From NCBI RefSeq assembly GCF_017994015.1, contig NZ_JAGOLP010000017.1:1-64000 (forward strand): a stretch of DNA of 64,000 nt, given 5' to 3'. The notes under the pieces are model-generated. The model saw only the letters and a list, made by a program, of their open reading frames with translations, was not told where the DNA came from and did no database searches. A program made the position numbers and the translations under genes. The stretch is from Ferrovibrio sp. (GTDB lineage Bacteria > Pseudomonadota > Alphaproteobacteria > Ferrovibrionales > Ferrovibrionaceae). Shown here in pieces: positions 42,918-51,846 of the stretch; position 1 is the stretch's first letter, and each line of letters opens with the position of its first letter.

Positions 42918-44249
42918 TCACACCAGCAGCAGGGTCAGTTTCGGGAAGGCAGCCAGCAGGATCAGGGTGATCAGCATGATGCCGGCAAAAGGCAGTGCAC
43001 CGATGAAGATGTCGCGCAGGCTGATGCGCGGATCGTTCAGGGTGGATTTGATAACAAAGACACTCAGTCCAAAAGGCGGCGTCAGCAGGCCGATCTCCAC
43101 CGCCACGATGGTGATGATGCCGAACCAGATCAGGTTCATGTCAAAGCCGCTGGCAATCGGCAGCATCAGCGGTAGCACGATCAGCAAGATCGAACTGGAA
43201 TCGATGAAGCAACCGAGCAGGATAACCAGCAGGATATATACTGCCAGGAAGGCCAACGGCCCAAGCCCGGCGGCGCTGATCTGCTCGACCAGGAATTGCG
43301 GCACGCCGGACAGCGCCAGCATGCGGGTGTAAAGGCTGGCGCCGATGATCAGGAAGGATACCGCAACGGTGACATGGCCGGTCTCCACCAACACCTGCCA
43401 AAGCTTCGGCCCATCCAGCTTGCGCTTGGCCAGGGCGATCAGCAGCGCGCCGGTGGCACCCACCGCGCCGGCATCGGTGGCGGTGAAAAAGCCGGCATAA
43501 AGCCCGCCCAGCACGGCGGCGATCAGGCCGGCAATCGGCAGCAGTTTGGTGGCCATCTCGGCGCCGCTCATGCGGGGCGTATCGTCATTGGCGGCGGCAG
43601 CGTTGTTGCCACCGACAAATCCCGGTGTGAAACGCGCCATCAGCATGATGCCGATGGCATAGGCCACAGCCAGCAGCAGGCCAGGCACCACGCCGGCCAT
43701 GAACATACTGCCGACCGACACTTCGGCCAGGAAGCCATACAGGATCATCAGCAGGCTAGGCGGGATCAGCATGCCCAGCACGGAAGAGCCTGCCACCACA
43801 CCGGTGGCGAAGCCGGACGTGTAGCCATAGCGCAGCATTTCCGGCACCGCCACGCGGGTGAATACCGCCGCCGAGGCGATGGAAATTCCGGTGATGGCGG
43901 CGAATACCGCATTGGCCGCCACAGTGGCGATGCCCAGGCCGCCGCGCAGTCGGCGCAGGCCCTGATTGGCCACTTCAAAAGCATCCTTGCCGATATCGGC
44001 AATCGACACCAGAAAACCCATCAGCACAAACAGTGGCACCACGCCGAAGATATGGCTGGCAATGGAATCATAGGTGCCGGCGCCCAGCATGCTGGCGGCC
44101 ACCATCGGGCTGCCCTTGATCAGCCACACGCCGATGAAGGAGGTGAGGCCAAGCGCCACCGCCACATGCAGGCCGAGCCAGATCAGCAGCATCATGCCGG
44201 CCAAGGTCACGAAGCCGATTTCCAGGCCGGTAAATTCAAGGCCGCTCAT
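42918..44249 (-). CDS. TRAP transporter large permease (DctM-like)
   Basis: This is the twelve-helix channel subunit of a tripartite ATP-independent periplasmic transporter. The 443-aa protein has the DctM pattern: FVLMGFLVSIADIGKDAFEVANQGLRRLRGGL, GYTSGFATGVVAGSSVLGMLIPPSLLMILYG, and GCFIDSSSILLIVLPLMLPI. It overlaps the small permease gene by 4 nt, indicating translational coupling. The imported acid is unknown; neighbouring SMP-30, FAH and cyclase genes suggest a carboxylate. Transport would be driven by the ion gradient. Confidence 0.95.
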   Translation of the reverse strand: MSGLEFTGLEIGFVTLAGMMLLIWLGLHVAVALGLTSFIGVWLIKGSPMVAASMLGAGTYDSIASHIFGVVPLFVLMGFLVSIADIGKDAFEVANQGLRRLRGGLGIATVAANAVFAAITGISIASAAVFTRVAVPEMLRYGYTSGFATGVVAGSSVLGMLIPPSLLMILYGFLAEVSVGSMFMAGVVPGLLLAVAYAIGIMLMARFTPGFVGGNNAAAANDDTPRMSGAEMATKLLPIAGLIAAVLGGLYAGFFTATDAGAVGATGALLIALAKRKLDGPKLWQVLVETGHVTVAVSFLIIGASLYTRMLALSGVPQFLVEQISAAGLGPLAFLAVYILLVILLGCFIDSSSILLIVLPLMLPIASGFDMNLIWFGIITIVAVEIGLLTPPFGLSVFVIKSTLNDPRISLRDIFIGALPFAGIMLITLILLAAFPKLTLLLV

Positions 44250-44731
44250 TGCCGCGCCTCACGCAGGTCGCGCCATAGCAGCCGCAGGTATTGCAGCAGG
44301 GTAGCCATGGCGCCGATCAGGATCAGCAGCTTGATCGGCCAGGTTGGCGCGGTGAAATCGCCGATGGCGCCAACATATTCGCCGATCTCCACGGCTTCCT
44401 CGAATTGTCCCAGGCTGCCCCAGAAAACCAGGCCGAGGAAAATTGCGCCGAGCAGATGGAAAAAGCCTTGCAGCAGATAGCCGGCGCGCGGCCGGTGCGT
44501 GATCAGGCTATCCAGCAGCATGTCTGACCGGGTGATGCGGCCCACCATCAGGGCATGGCCGAGTTGCAGGAATACGATGCCGACAATCGAGAGGCTGAGC
44601 AATTCTGTGGTGCCGCGCACCGGGGCGCCGAATAATTCGCGCCCCAATATGTCGGCATCAATCAGCAACATGAGCAGAAAAATCCACAGGGTGCCGAGCG
44701 CATTCATGGCGCCGAGGAGACGGGAGAACAT
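44246..44731 (-). CDS. TRAP transporter small permease (DctQ-like)
   Basis: The 161-aa protein has four membrane helices and the DctQ features DADILGRELFGAPVRGTTELLSLSIVGIVFLQLGHALM and RSDMLLDSL. ATG 44731 follows AGGGTG by 6 nt and is preferred over GTG 44740, which has no spacing from its Shine-Dalgarno-like sequence. It lies between the binding protein and large permease genes, the standard TRAP order. Its exact role is stabilising the permease complex. Confidence 0.92.
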   Translation of the reverse strand: MFSRLLGAMNALGTLWIFLLMLLIDADILGRELFGAPVRGTTELLSLSIVGIVFLQLGHALMVGRITRSDMLLDSLITHRPRAGYLLQGFFHLLGAIFLGLVFWGSLGQFEEAVEIGEYVGAIGDFTAPTWPIKLLILIGAMATLLQYLRLLWRDLREARQ

Positions 44732-44755
44732 GCCGGGCACCCTGTCTGTGTGGCC

Positions 44756-45832
44756 TTATTCCTTCGACCAGTCACGCGGGAAACTGGCACCTGCCGCGCG
44801 CATCTGGGCAACGAACTCGTTCAGCACCAGGCTGCCGGGCAGGCCCTTGGCATCCAGATCCTTTGCCCAGGGCAAAGCCACATTGGGCAACACGGCGGCC
44901 CATTGCTTGCGTTCCTCGGCCGAAAGTTCACGCGGCTTGGCGCCGGCTTCCACCATCTTCTGCATCAGTGTGGTGGCGGTGGCGGCCAGGGTGGCGGCAA
45001 AGCGGGCGTCATATTCAGCGCCCACTTCATCCACGATCTTCTTGGCATCATTGGGCAGCTTGTCGTAGACCCGCTTGCTCATCACCAGCGCACCGGCAAA
45101 TTGTGCGCCGTAATTCACCTTGGTGATATGCGGCGCCACTTCCACCAGCTTGGCCGGGAAAGCGCCGGTGGTGAAGGTGAGGGCGCCTTCAGTCACGCCA
45201 GTCTGGATGTCGTTGTAGTAAGTCTGCAAGGTGCCGGCCACCGCCACCGCGCCAGTATTCTTCACCCAATTGGCCGAGGGGCCAGGAGCATTGATTTTCT
45301 TGCCGTTCAGATCAGCCAGGCTGTTGATCGGCGTCTTGGTGAACAGGTGATAGCTGTCCAAGCCGGTCCCGCCAAGGAAATGCATGTTGTTTTTGCTCCA
45401 GGCGTCATTCATCGCCGGGATTTTGGCCTGCATGTTCTTGATCACCTTCGACATCACGGCCACGTCGTCGGTCATGAACGGCGCCACATAGGACACATTC
45501 TGCAACGGAAATTTCGGCGCCTCAAAAATCGTCGAGACAAAGGCCAGTTCGGCTAGGCCATCCTTGATCGCGCCGCTTTCGCTGCCCAGCTTCACCGCCG
45601 TGCCGCCCCAGGCGCGGGTCCATTCAAACTTCACCTTGCTGTTGGCAGCAGCCAGGCGCTTGTCCAGTTCCGGGATGAAGAATTCATCCGCCAGCTTCAC
45701 CCAGGGAAAAATCACCGGATGGCCGGCCACTGCGGTCATCTTGATGGTTTGCGCCTGGCTCGGATGGATGCTCAGGGTCAGGGCCGCCGCGCCAAGCAGC
45801 AGGCTGATGCCGGTGGTGTTGATTTTGTTCAT
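44756..45832 (-). CDS. TRAP transporter substrate-binding protein (DctP-like)
   Basis: This periplasmic binding protein captures the substrate for the TRAP permease. The 358-aa precursor has a signal peptide (ISLLLGAAALTLSIHPSQAQT, cleavage after SQA) and the DctP fold. A LPGSLVLNEFVAQM segment lies near the C-terminus, and FTKTPINSLADLNGKKINAPGPS is the conserved hinge region. The ligand-binding Arg is not certain from sequence alone. It is the first transporter gene and follows the GntR regulator gene by 40 nt. Confidence 0.93.
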   Translation of the reverse strand: MNKINTTGISLLLGAAALTLSIHPSQAQTIKMTAVAGHPVIFPWVKLADEFFIPELDKRLAAANSKVKFEWTRAWGGTAVKLGSESGAIKDGLAELAFVSTIFEAPKFPLQNVSYVAPFMTDDVAVMSKVIKNMQAKIPAMNDAWSKNNMHFLGGTGLDSYHLFTKTPINSLADLNGKKINAPGPSANWVKNTGAVAVAGTLQTYYNDIQTGVTEGALTFTTGAFPAKLVEVAPHITKVNYGAQFAGALVMSKRVYDKLPNDAKKIVDEVGAEYDARFAATLAATATTLMQKMVEAGAKPRELSAEERKQWAAVLPNVALPWAKDLDAKGLPGSLVLNEFVAQMRAAGASFPRDWSKE

Positions 45833-45872
45833 GTGGTTTTCCTCCCGTGGAAAATCTTGCTTTTGTTTGTGG

Positions 45873-46622
45873 TTAATCAGGTCGTCTTTTGCCGGTTTGC
45901 AGTTTGGCCGTGCCGTAGCAGAAGGCCACGGTATGCAGCAGATGATCGTGCAGCATCGCCACGGCCTGCTCGGCCTGGCGTGCCAGCACCAGTTCCATTA
46001 ACTGGCGATGCTCTTCCAGGATGCCGAGGTCGGCTGCGGCCAGATAACTTTCCATCATGCGATGCCGATAGCGTTCGGCCTGATCGTAGAGCCTGGATTG
46101 CTCTTCCAGCAGGCGCGGCGAGCCGCAGGCGGCAATCAGTGCAACATGGAAATTCTTGTGCAGCAGGCCAAATTCGCCCAGGTCATCGGGCTGTGTGCCC
46201 TGCTGCCGCGTCACATAACGTTCCAGCCGATGATAGGCGGCAAGGATAGCGGCCTCCCAGGCATCATCGCCGCGCTGCAAGGCCAGGCGCAGGGCGGCGG
46301 TTTCAATCACCTGGCGCGCCAGCGTGATGTCATCCAGGTCTTCCCGGCTCATCGGGCTGACGCGAAAGCCGCGCTGGCTTTCGGCGGCAACAAAACCCTG
46401 CTCGGCCAGCCGCGCCAGGGCTTCGCGCAACGGGCTGGCGGAGAGGCCATAGCGCGCCTTCAGGTCGTCGATCTGTAATTTGGCGCCAGAGGGGAATTGC
46501 CCGGCGATGATATCGGCGCGCAGGCGGGCATGGGCAAATTCGGTCAGGCTGCCGGCTTCCGCCGCCAGATCGCGTATTTCCGCACGCTTGTCGCCCATTC
46601 CCATGCGTGGCATCCTCGCCAT
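45873..46622 (-). CDS. GntR-family (FCD) transcriptional regulator
   Basis: The 249-aa protein has an N-terminal winged helix (ADIIAGQFPSGAKLQIDDLKARYGLSASPLREALARLAEQGFV, about residues 35-80) and an FCD ligand domain with RQVIETAALRLAL and FHVALIAACGSPRLLEEQ. It is encoded just upstream of the TRAP genes and divergently from the cyclase/FAH genes, so it probably controls both sides in response to the transported acid. The start may be 46622 or 46604, the latter having AGGA at good spacing. The AT-rich divergent gap holds candidate binding sites. Confidence 0.88.
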   Translation of the reverse strand: MARMPRMGMGDKRAEIRDLAAEAGSLTEFAHARLRADIIAGQFPSGAKLQIDDLKARYGLSASPLREALARLAEQGFVAAESQRGFRVSPMSREDLDDITLARQVIETAALRLALQRGDDAWEAAILAAYHRLERYVTRQQGTQPDDLGEFGLLHKNFHVALIAACGSPRLLEEQSRLYDQAERYRHRMMESYLAAADLGILEEHRQLMELVLARQAEQAVAMLHDHLLHTVAFCYGTAKLQTGKRRPD

Positions 46623-46721
46623 GTCGTCGGGTGGCTGTCAACGATAAAAAACAAAAATATCGACATTAAATATCCGCGTCGTTATTCTTGCCGAAAAATA
46701 CCGGAGAGGAAACGCGCTCAC
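46623..46721. promoter_or_regulatory. divergent control region between gntR and cyclase genes
   Basis: This 99-nt A/T-rich gap must hold promoters for both directions. TGTC-AAC-GATA and TATCGACA lie 9 nt apart as an imperfect inverted repeat at about 46634-46661, a possible GntR site. No clean -35/-10 pair was found. Confidence 0.35.
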
Positions 46722-47498
46722 ATGGCCCGCCGCTTTGTCGATCTGTCGATCTATCTTGAAAATGATGTGCTGTCTGATCCGCCCGGCTTCGGCCCGCGCA
46801 TCGACTATATCAATCACCAGCAAAGCCCGGAGGATATCGTCAAATTCTTCCCCGGCCTGAAGCAGGAAGACCTGCCCGATGCCGAAGGCTGGGCGGTGGA
46901 GAATGTGACACTCAACACCCATAACGGCACACATCTGGATGCGCCGTATCATTTCCATTCCACCATGAACAAGGGCGAGCGTGCCTGGACCATCGATGAA
47001 GTGCCGCTCGACTGGTGTTTCTCCGATGGCGTGAAGCTGGATTTCACCAAGCTGCCGGATGGTTATGTGGTGCAGCCCGAGGATGTTGAAGCCGAACTCA
47101 AGCGCATCGGCTACACGCTGAAGGAAAAGGATATCGTGCTGGTGAATACCGCCGCCGGCAAAGCTTATGGCCAGCCCAATTATGTCGCCACCGGCGCCGG
47201 CATGGGCTATCACGCCACCATCTATCTGCTGGAGCGCGGCGTGCGCGTCACCGGCACTGATGCCTGGAGCTGGGATGCGCCCTTTGTGCATACGGCAAAG
47301 AAATTCGCTGAAACCCAGGATGCCGGGCTGATTTGGGAAGGCCACAAGGCCGGGCGGCATATCGGTTATTGCCATCTGGAAAAGCTGCATAACCTGGAAG
47401 TGCTGCCGCCTTTCGGCTTCACCGTAAGCTGCTTCCCGCACAAGATTCGCGGCGCTTCGGCGGGCTGGACCCGCGCCGTGGCGATTTTTGAGGAATGA
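46722..47498 (+). CDS. cyclase family hydrolase (kynurenine-formamidase-like)
   Basis: The 258-aa protein has the full metal motif of the family, TLNTHNGTHLDAPYHFHS near residue 66, including the His-x-Gly-Thr-His-x-Asp pattern. Length matches bacterial KynB-like and related hydrolases. Later segments GVRVTGTDAWSWDAPF and PPFGFTVSCFPHKIRGASAGWTRAVAIF are typical of a subgroup found in aromatic-acid and sugar-acid gene sets. ATG 46722 follows GGAGAGGAAA. It is translated with the FAH-family gene (4-nt gap). The true substrate is not known. Confidence 0.87.
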   Translation: MARRFVDLSIYLENDVLSDPPGFGPRIDYINHQQSPEDIVKFFPGLKQEDLPDAEGWAVENVTLNTHNGTHLDAPYHFHSTMNKGERAWTIDEVPLDWCFSDGVKLDFTKLPDGYVVQPEDVEAELKRIGYTLKEKDIVLVNTAAGKAYGQPNYVATGAGMGYHATIYLLERGVRVTGTDAWSWDAPFVHTAKKFAETQDAGLIWEGHKAGRHIGYCHLEKLHNLEVLPPFGFTVSCFPHKIRGASAGWTRAVAIFEE

Positions 47499-47502
47499 GA
47501 GC

Positions 47503-48438
47503 ATGAAACTCTGCACCTACAGCCATCCCGGCACCGGCGCTATGCGGCCCGGCGCGCTGACCTCGGATGGCGCCATGATTGTGGATTTCGGCAATGTGTT
47601 TGCCGACATGCTGGCCTTGATCAAGGGCGGTGACGAGGCAATGGCTGCGGCGCGCGGCCTGCTGGATAATGCCGAGATGCGGGTGCCGCTGGTGGATGCC
47701 ACGCTGCATGCGCCGGTGCCGGTGCCAGAGCAGATCCGCGATTCCATGCTGTTTGAAAAACACGTGCAGCAGGCAATGGAACGCATCGCCATCATGCGCA
47801 AGCCTCTGCTTGGGCCGCTGCTGGTCAAGGCCGGCATGATCAAGGTGGCGCCGACCTGGTATCAGATGCCGATCTATTACAAATCCAACCGCTTTTCAGT
47901 GATCGGCACCGGCCAGGATGTGCTATGGCCGCGCTACAGCCAGGTGATGGATTTTGAGCTGGAATTCGGCTTCTTCCTGGGCAAGGGCGGCAAGAATATC
48001 AAAGCCGCCGATGCGCGCCGGCATATCTTCGGCCTCACCATCTTCAACGATTTCTCCGCCCGCGATGCGCAAAGCGCCGAGATGCAATCGATGCTCGGGC
48101 CGTGCAAGGGCAAGGATTTTGATACCGGCAATGCAATGGGTCCGTTCCTGGTCACCATGGACGAGATCGGCGATCCCTATGCCCTGCGCATGCAGGCGCG
48201 GGTGAATGGCGAAACCTGGTGCGACAGCAATTCCAGCACCATTCATCACACGTTTGAAGCATTGCTGGAGCGCGTCTCGGCTGATGAAACGCTGCATGCC
48301 GGCGAATTCTTTGGCTCCGGCACGGTGGGCGATGGCTGCGGCCTGGAACATGGCCGCTTCCTCAAGGATGGCGATGTGGTGGAGCTTGAGGTGGAAAAGA
48401 TCGGCGTGCTCAGGAATCGCGTGACGCGGCAGAAATAG
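47503..48438 (+). CDS. fumarylacetoacetate hydrolase (FAH) family protein
   Basis: The 311-aa protein has the FAH-type C-terminal catalytic domain with the metal ligands in DFELEFGFFLGKGGKNI (Glu and Glu) and a following Asp in GLTIFNDFSARDAQ. The KDFDTGNAMGPFLVTMDEI and GTVGDGCGLEHGRFLKDGDVVELEVEKIG segments are standard. Family members hydrolyse or decarboxylate 2-oxo acids, for example hydroxymuconate or 2-keto-3-deoxy sugar acids. With a cyclase upstream and an SMP-30 lactonase divergent, an acid catabolic pathway is implied, but the exact reaction is not assigned. It converges on the SDR gene. Confidence 0.9.
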   Translation: MKLCTYSHPGTGAMRPGALTSDGAMIVDFGNVFADMLALIKGGDEAMAAARGLLDNAEMRVPLVDATLHAPVPVPEQIRDSMLFEKHVQQAMERIAIMRKPLLGPLLVKAGMIKVAPTWYQMPIYYKSNRFSVIGTGQDVLWPRYSQVMDFELEFGFFLGKGGKNIKAADARRHIFGLTIFNDFSARDAQSAEMQSMLGPCKGKDFDTGNAMGPFLVTMDEIGDPYALRMQARVNGETWCDSNSSTIHHTFEALLERVSADETLHAGEFFGSGTVGDGCGLEHGRFLKDGDVVELEVEKIGVLRNRVTRQK

Positions 48439-48443
48439 CCGCG

Positions 48444-49187
48444 TCAGGTCAGGTTCAGGCCGCCATCCAGCAGCAGGATTTCGCCGGTCATGTAGTCGCT
48501 GGCGGCGATCATCGCCACGGCCTGGGCGATATCCTGCGGCTGTGCCGCCCGGCGCATCGGCGCGCGCTCGCGCCACAGCTTTTGCGCATCGGTCCATGCC
48601 GCCGTCAGCGGTGTATCCACCAGGCCCGGCGCGATGGCATTGACGCGGATATCCGGCGCCAGCGACAGCGCCAGCAGCTTGGTCATGTGGTTCAGCGCAG
48701 CCTTGCTTGCGGCATAGGGGATCGAAGCGCCTTTTGGCCGGATGCCGGCATGGGAACTGATATTCACCACACAGCCGGGCCGGCCGCGCTGCGCCGCCGC
48801 GCGCAAGGCGTTTTCCGCCAAGGCCACGAGGCGGAATGGCGCCACTACGTTAACCTCATGCAGTTCATGCCACACAGCCGGCGTGGCAGCGGCCAGATCG
48901 GCATGCGGGATAACGCGGCTGATGCCGGCATTGTTCACCAGCAGGTCCAGCCGGCCCCAGGCCGCCAGCGCAGTCTCCAGCAGTTTGATCCGCTCGGCAT
49001 CCTGGCTCAGATCGGCCTGCACATACAGTGCATTGCCCAGTTCATGCGCCAAGGCCGCGCCGGCTTCGGCTGAACTGCGCGAATGCAGGATCACCGCATA
49101 GCCGTCCTGCGCCAGCCGCCGCGCGATGCCGGCGCCAATGCCGGAAGTCGAGCCGGTGACGAGCGCGACGGGGAGGGCGGCGTTCAT
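48444..49187 (-). CDS. short-chain dehydrogenase/reductase
   Basis: The 247-aa oxidoreductase has the SDR cofactor motif VTGSTSGIGAGIARRL, the NNAGI motif, the Ser of VVNISSHAG and the catalytic Tyr-x3-Lys in IPYAASKAALNHM. The C-terminal YMTGEILLLDGGLNLT is the usual end. The Arg/Ser after the first strand (HSRSSAEA) suggests NADP(H). Substrate is unknown. The gene closes the minus-strand run from ychF through the MaoC pair, and sits 5 nt from the FAH-family gene stop. Confidence 0.9.
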   Translation of the reverse strand: MNAALPVALVTGSTSGIGAGIARRLAQDGYAVILHSRSSAEAGAALAHELGNALYVQADLSQDAERIKLLETALAAWGRLDLLVNNAGISRVIPHADLAAATPAVWHELHEVNVVAPFRLVALAENALRAAAQRGRPGCVVNISSHAGIRPKGASIPYAASKAALNHMTKLLALSLAPDIRVNAIAPGLVDTPLTAAWTDAQKLWRERAPMRRAAQPQDIAQAVAMIAASDYMTGEILLLDGGLNLT

Positions 49188-49199
49188 ATGTGCGGAACC

Positions 49200-49652
49200 T
49201 CAGCCTTGCGGTGGATGGCGCAAGCGCATCAGGCCGATGCTGGTCATGCTCATGATCATGTCGTCGCGCTGATTGAACACTTCGATGAGAAAGCGGCCCG
49301 AGCCGATATCGGGGCGGCTCTTGGATGGTGTTTTTTCAACACAGGTCAGGCGGGCGCGGATCGTGTCGCCCGGGCGCACCGGCTGCTTCCATAGCAGATT
49401 GTCAAAACCGGGCGAGCCGAGGCTGGCTTCCACCTCGATGGCGGAATCAACAATCAGCCGCATCACAGTGGAAGCCGTGTGCCAGCCGGAGGCAATCAGG
49501 CCGCCGAAATTGCTGTCCTTGGCGGCTTCCGGATCAATGTGAAACGGCTGCGGATCAAACTGCTCGGCAAAATGGATGATTGCTGCTTCGGTGAAAGTAT
49601 GCGAGCCCGTATCGCGCGGCTGGCCGATCACCACATCCTCAAAATACTGCAT
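49200..49652 (-). CDS. MaoC family dehydratase, copy 2
   Basis: The 150-aa hot-dog protein begins MQYFEDVVIGQPRDTGSHTFTEAAIIHFAEQFDPQPFHIDPEAAKDSNFGGLIASGWHTAS in overlapping blocks, with the hydratase residues Asp and His in FDPQPFHID. The C-terminal half carries WKQPVRPGDTIRARLT. It is similar throughout to the next gene upstream (49656-50126), so the two are a tandem duplicate pair and may form a heterodimer or act on related acyl-CoAs. It overlaps no neighbour and precedes the SDR gene by 12 nt. Confidence 0.85.
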   Translation of the reverse strand: MQYFEDVVIGQPRDTGSHTFTEAAIIHFAEQFDPQPFHIDPEAAKDSNFGGLIASGWHTASTVMRLIVDSAIEVEASLGSPGFDNLLWKQPVRPGDTIRARLTCVEKTPSKSRPDIGSGRFLIEVFNQRDDMIMSMTSIGLMRLRHPPQG

Positions 49653-49655
49653 CGC

Positions 49656-50126
49656 TCAAGCCTCCTTGGCGGCTGCAGCGGCCACATCAGGATGGCGGCG
49701 ATACATGCCATTACCGCGCATGCGCAGCACCACATCGCCATGCTGGTTGCGCATCTCGTATTGTGTCTTCACCACGCCACGATCCGGCTTGGAGGTGGAT
49801 GCCTTCACCGCCGTCACCACGCCGATGAGCGACAGCGTGTCGCCCGGCCGCACCGGCTTCAGCCAGCGTAATTCATCCACGCCCGGCGAACCCATGCTGG
49901 TGCTGCCCCTGATCGCATGATCCACCATCAGCCGCATCATGATGCCGGCGGTGTGCCAGCCGGAAGCGATGATGCCGCCATAGGGCGTCTTCGCCGCCGC
50001 TTCAGGGTCGATATGAAACGGCTGCGGATCATAGTCGCGGGCGAAGGCGATGATCTCCGCCTCGGTCACGGAGCGAGGTGGAAATTCGGTGGTGTCGCCC
50101 ACCTTGAAATCGTCGAAATACTTCAT
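49656..50126 (-). CDS. MaoC family dehydratase, copy 1
   Basis: The 156-aa protein has the same architecture as its neighbour: MKYFDDFKVGDTTEFPPRSVTEAEIIAFARDYDPQPFHID in two blocks, then GGIIASGWHTAGIMMRLMVD and LRWLKPVRPGDTLSLIGVV. The active-site Asp and His are present. The C-terminal tail ending DVAAAAAKEA is longer than in copy 2. ATG 50126 is preferred to the TTG at 50132. It lies 9 nt after ychF, on the same strand, so read-through from the translation genes is possible. Confidence 0.85.
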   Translation of the reverse strand: MKYFDDFKVGDTTEFPPRSVTEAEIIAFARDYDPQPFHIDPEAAAKTPYGGIIASGWHTAGIMMRLMVDHAIRGSTSMGSPGVDELRWLKPVRPGDTLSLIGVVTAVKASTSKPDRGVVKTQYEMRNQHGDVVLRMRGNGMYRRHPDVAAAAAKEA

Positions 50127-50135
50127 GGGCAAGGC

Positions 50136-51236
50136 TCAGGCATTGAAGCGGAAATGGAACACGTCGCCATCTTGCACGATGTATTCCTTGCCTTCCAGAC
50201 GCATCTTGCCGGCTTCGCGCGCACCGGCTTCGCCCCGGCCGGCAACATAATCCAGATAGGCAATGGTCTCGGCGCGGATGAAGCCTTTTTCGAAATCGGT
50301 ATGGATCACGCCGGCTGCTTCCGGCGCCTTGGCGCCCTGGCGCACGGTCCAGGCGCGGGCTTCCTTGGGGCCAACGGTGAAGAAGGTGAGCAGTTCCAGC
50401 AACGCATAGCCGGCGCGGATCACCCGGGTCAGGCCGGTTTCGCTCAGGCCCAGATCGGCCAGGAAAGCCTGCTTCTCGTCTTCCGAATCAAGCTGCGCCA
50501 CCTCGGCCTCGATGGCAGCCGAAATCACCACGCAGCCGGCATTCTGCTGCTTGGCCATTGCGGCCACGCGCTGCGAGAAGGCATTGCCATTGGCGGCAGC
50601 GGCTTCCTCCACATTGCAGACATACAGCACGGGCTTCGAGGTCAGCAGCATCAATTCCTTGTAGATTTTCTTCTCGTCATCGGCCGGCGTCACGGTGCGG
50701 GCGGGCCGGCCATCGCGCAACGCCACCAGGATACGCTCGATCAGCGCCAGCCGCGCCTTGGCATCTTCGTCACCCTGCTTGGCCTTCTTGGCAAAGCCGT
50801 CAACGCGCTTTTCCAGGCTGTCCAGATCGGCCAGCATCAATTCGGTTTCCACCGTCTCGGCATCGGCCACCGGATCAACGCGGCCTTCCACATGGGTGAT
50901 GTCGCCATCTTCGAAGCAGCGCAGCACATGGCACACCGCATCCACCTCGCGGATATGTGCCAGGAACTGGTTGCCCAGGCCTTCGCCCTTGGAAGCGCCG
51001 CGCACCAGGCCGGCAATATCCACGAAGCTCAACTGCGTCGGGATGATCTTGGCCGAGCCGGCAATGCTGGCCAGCACATCGAGCCGATCATCCGGCACCC
51101 CCACCAGTCCGGTATTCGGCTCGATGGTGCAGAATGGGTAATTCGCCGCCTGAGCTGCGGCGGTCTGCGTCAGGGCGTTGAAAAGCGTCGACTTGCCAAC
51201 ATTGGGCAGACCGACGATGCCGCATTTGAAACCCAT
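50136..51236 (-). CDS. ychF: redox-regulated ATPase YchF
   Basis: YchF (EngD/OLA1) is a ribosome-associated P-loop ATPase of the Obg group. The 366-aa protein has G1 GLPNVGKSTLFNALT near the N-terminus, the NYPFCTIEPN switch region, DIAGLVRGASKGEGLGNQFL as G3, and the C-terminal TGS-like domain (TFFTVGPKEARAWTVRQGAKAPEAAGVIHTDFEKGFIRAE). The altered G4 typical of ATP preference is seen in YVCNVEEA. It follows pth by 4 nt, a widely conserved arrangement. Confidence 0.97.
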   Translation of the reverse strand: MGFKCGIVGLPNVGKSTLFNALTQTAAAQAANYPFCTIEPNTGLVGVPDDRLDVLASIAGSAKIIPTQLSFVDIAGLVRGASKGEGLGNQFLAHIREVDAVCHVLRCFEDGDITHVEGRVDPVADAETVETELMLADLDSLEKRVDGFAKKAKQGDEDAKARLALIERILVALRDGRPARTVTPADDEKKIYKELMLLTSKPVLYVCNVEEAAAANGNAFSQRVAAMAKQQNAGCVVISAAIEAEVAQLDSEDEKQAFLADLGLSETGLTRVIRAGYALLELLTFFTVGPKEARAWTVRQGAKAPEAAGVIHTDFEKGFIRAETIAYLDYVAGRGEAGAREAGKMRLEGKEYIVQDGDVFHFRFNA

Positions 51237-51240
51237 GATG

Positions 51241-51846
51241 CTATTCCTTTGTCTTGGTCGTTTTTGGTGGCTCGTTACGCGGCGGAGTGAGCCGCAACGC
51301 CACCTTGTTCATGAAGCCGATATCATCCTGGCGGGCCAGCGCAGGCGCGGCCTCGGCCACCGCCTCAAGCAGGGGTTCAAGCCAGGTCTGTTCGTCCTTG
51401 GCAAAATTCTGCAACACAAAGCCCAGCACACGCTCCTTGCCGGGATGGCCGATGCCAAGCCGGATGCGCCGGTAATCCGGGCCGATATGAGCATCCAGCG
51501 AGCGCAGGCCGTTATGCCCGGCATGGCCGCCGCCCAGTTTGACGCGCAGTTTACCCGGCGCCAGGTCCAGTTCGTCATGCGCCACCACGATGCTGGCCGG
51601 CGGCAACTTGTAGAAATGCGCCGCCTCGCCAACGCTGCGGCCGGAATTGTTCATATAGGTTTGCGGCTTCAGCAGCAGGGTCTTCACGCCGTCCAGCACA
51701 CCTTCCGCCAGTTCGCCCTGGAAACGCTTCTTGAACGGGGCAAAACGATAACGGTCGGCAATGGCATCAATGGCCATGAAGCCGATATTGTGGCGTTGGC
51801 GCTGATGTTCGGGGCCGGGATTGCCCAGGCCGACGAGGAGCAGCAT
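51241..51846 (-). CDS. pth: peptidyl-tRNA hydrolase
   Basis: Pth frees peptides from peptidyl-tRNA dropped from ribosomes. The 200-aa enzyme has [22 protein letters not shown] with the catalytic His, [12 protein letters not shown] with its Asn, [30 protein letters not shown] with Asp and the second Asn, and [13 protein letters not shown] 51846 gives the family N-terminus; the open frame extends 10 codons upstream without similarity. It lies between rplY and ychF, the usual order. Confidence 0.97.
   Translation of the reverse strand: MLLLVGLGNPGPEHQRQRHNIGFMAIDAIADRYRFAPFKKRFQGELAEGVLDGVKTLLLKPQTYMNNSGRSVGEAAHFYKLPPASIVVAHDELDLAPGKLRVKLGGGHAGHNGLRSLDAHIGPDYRRIRLGIGHPGKERVLGFVLQNFAKDEQTWLEPLLEAVAEAAPALARQDDIGFMNKVALRLTPPRNEPPKTTKTKE

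Noticed and set aside
46633-46638. TTGACA on the minus strand before the GntR gene as a -35 box
   Set aside because: It lies only about 11 nt from the start codon and no -10 follows at 16-18 nt.
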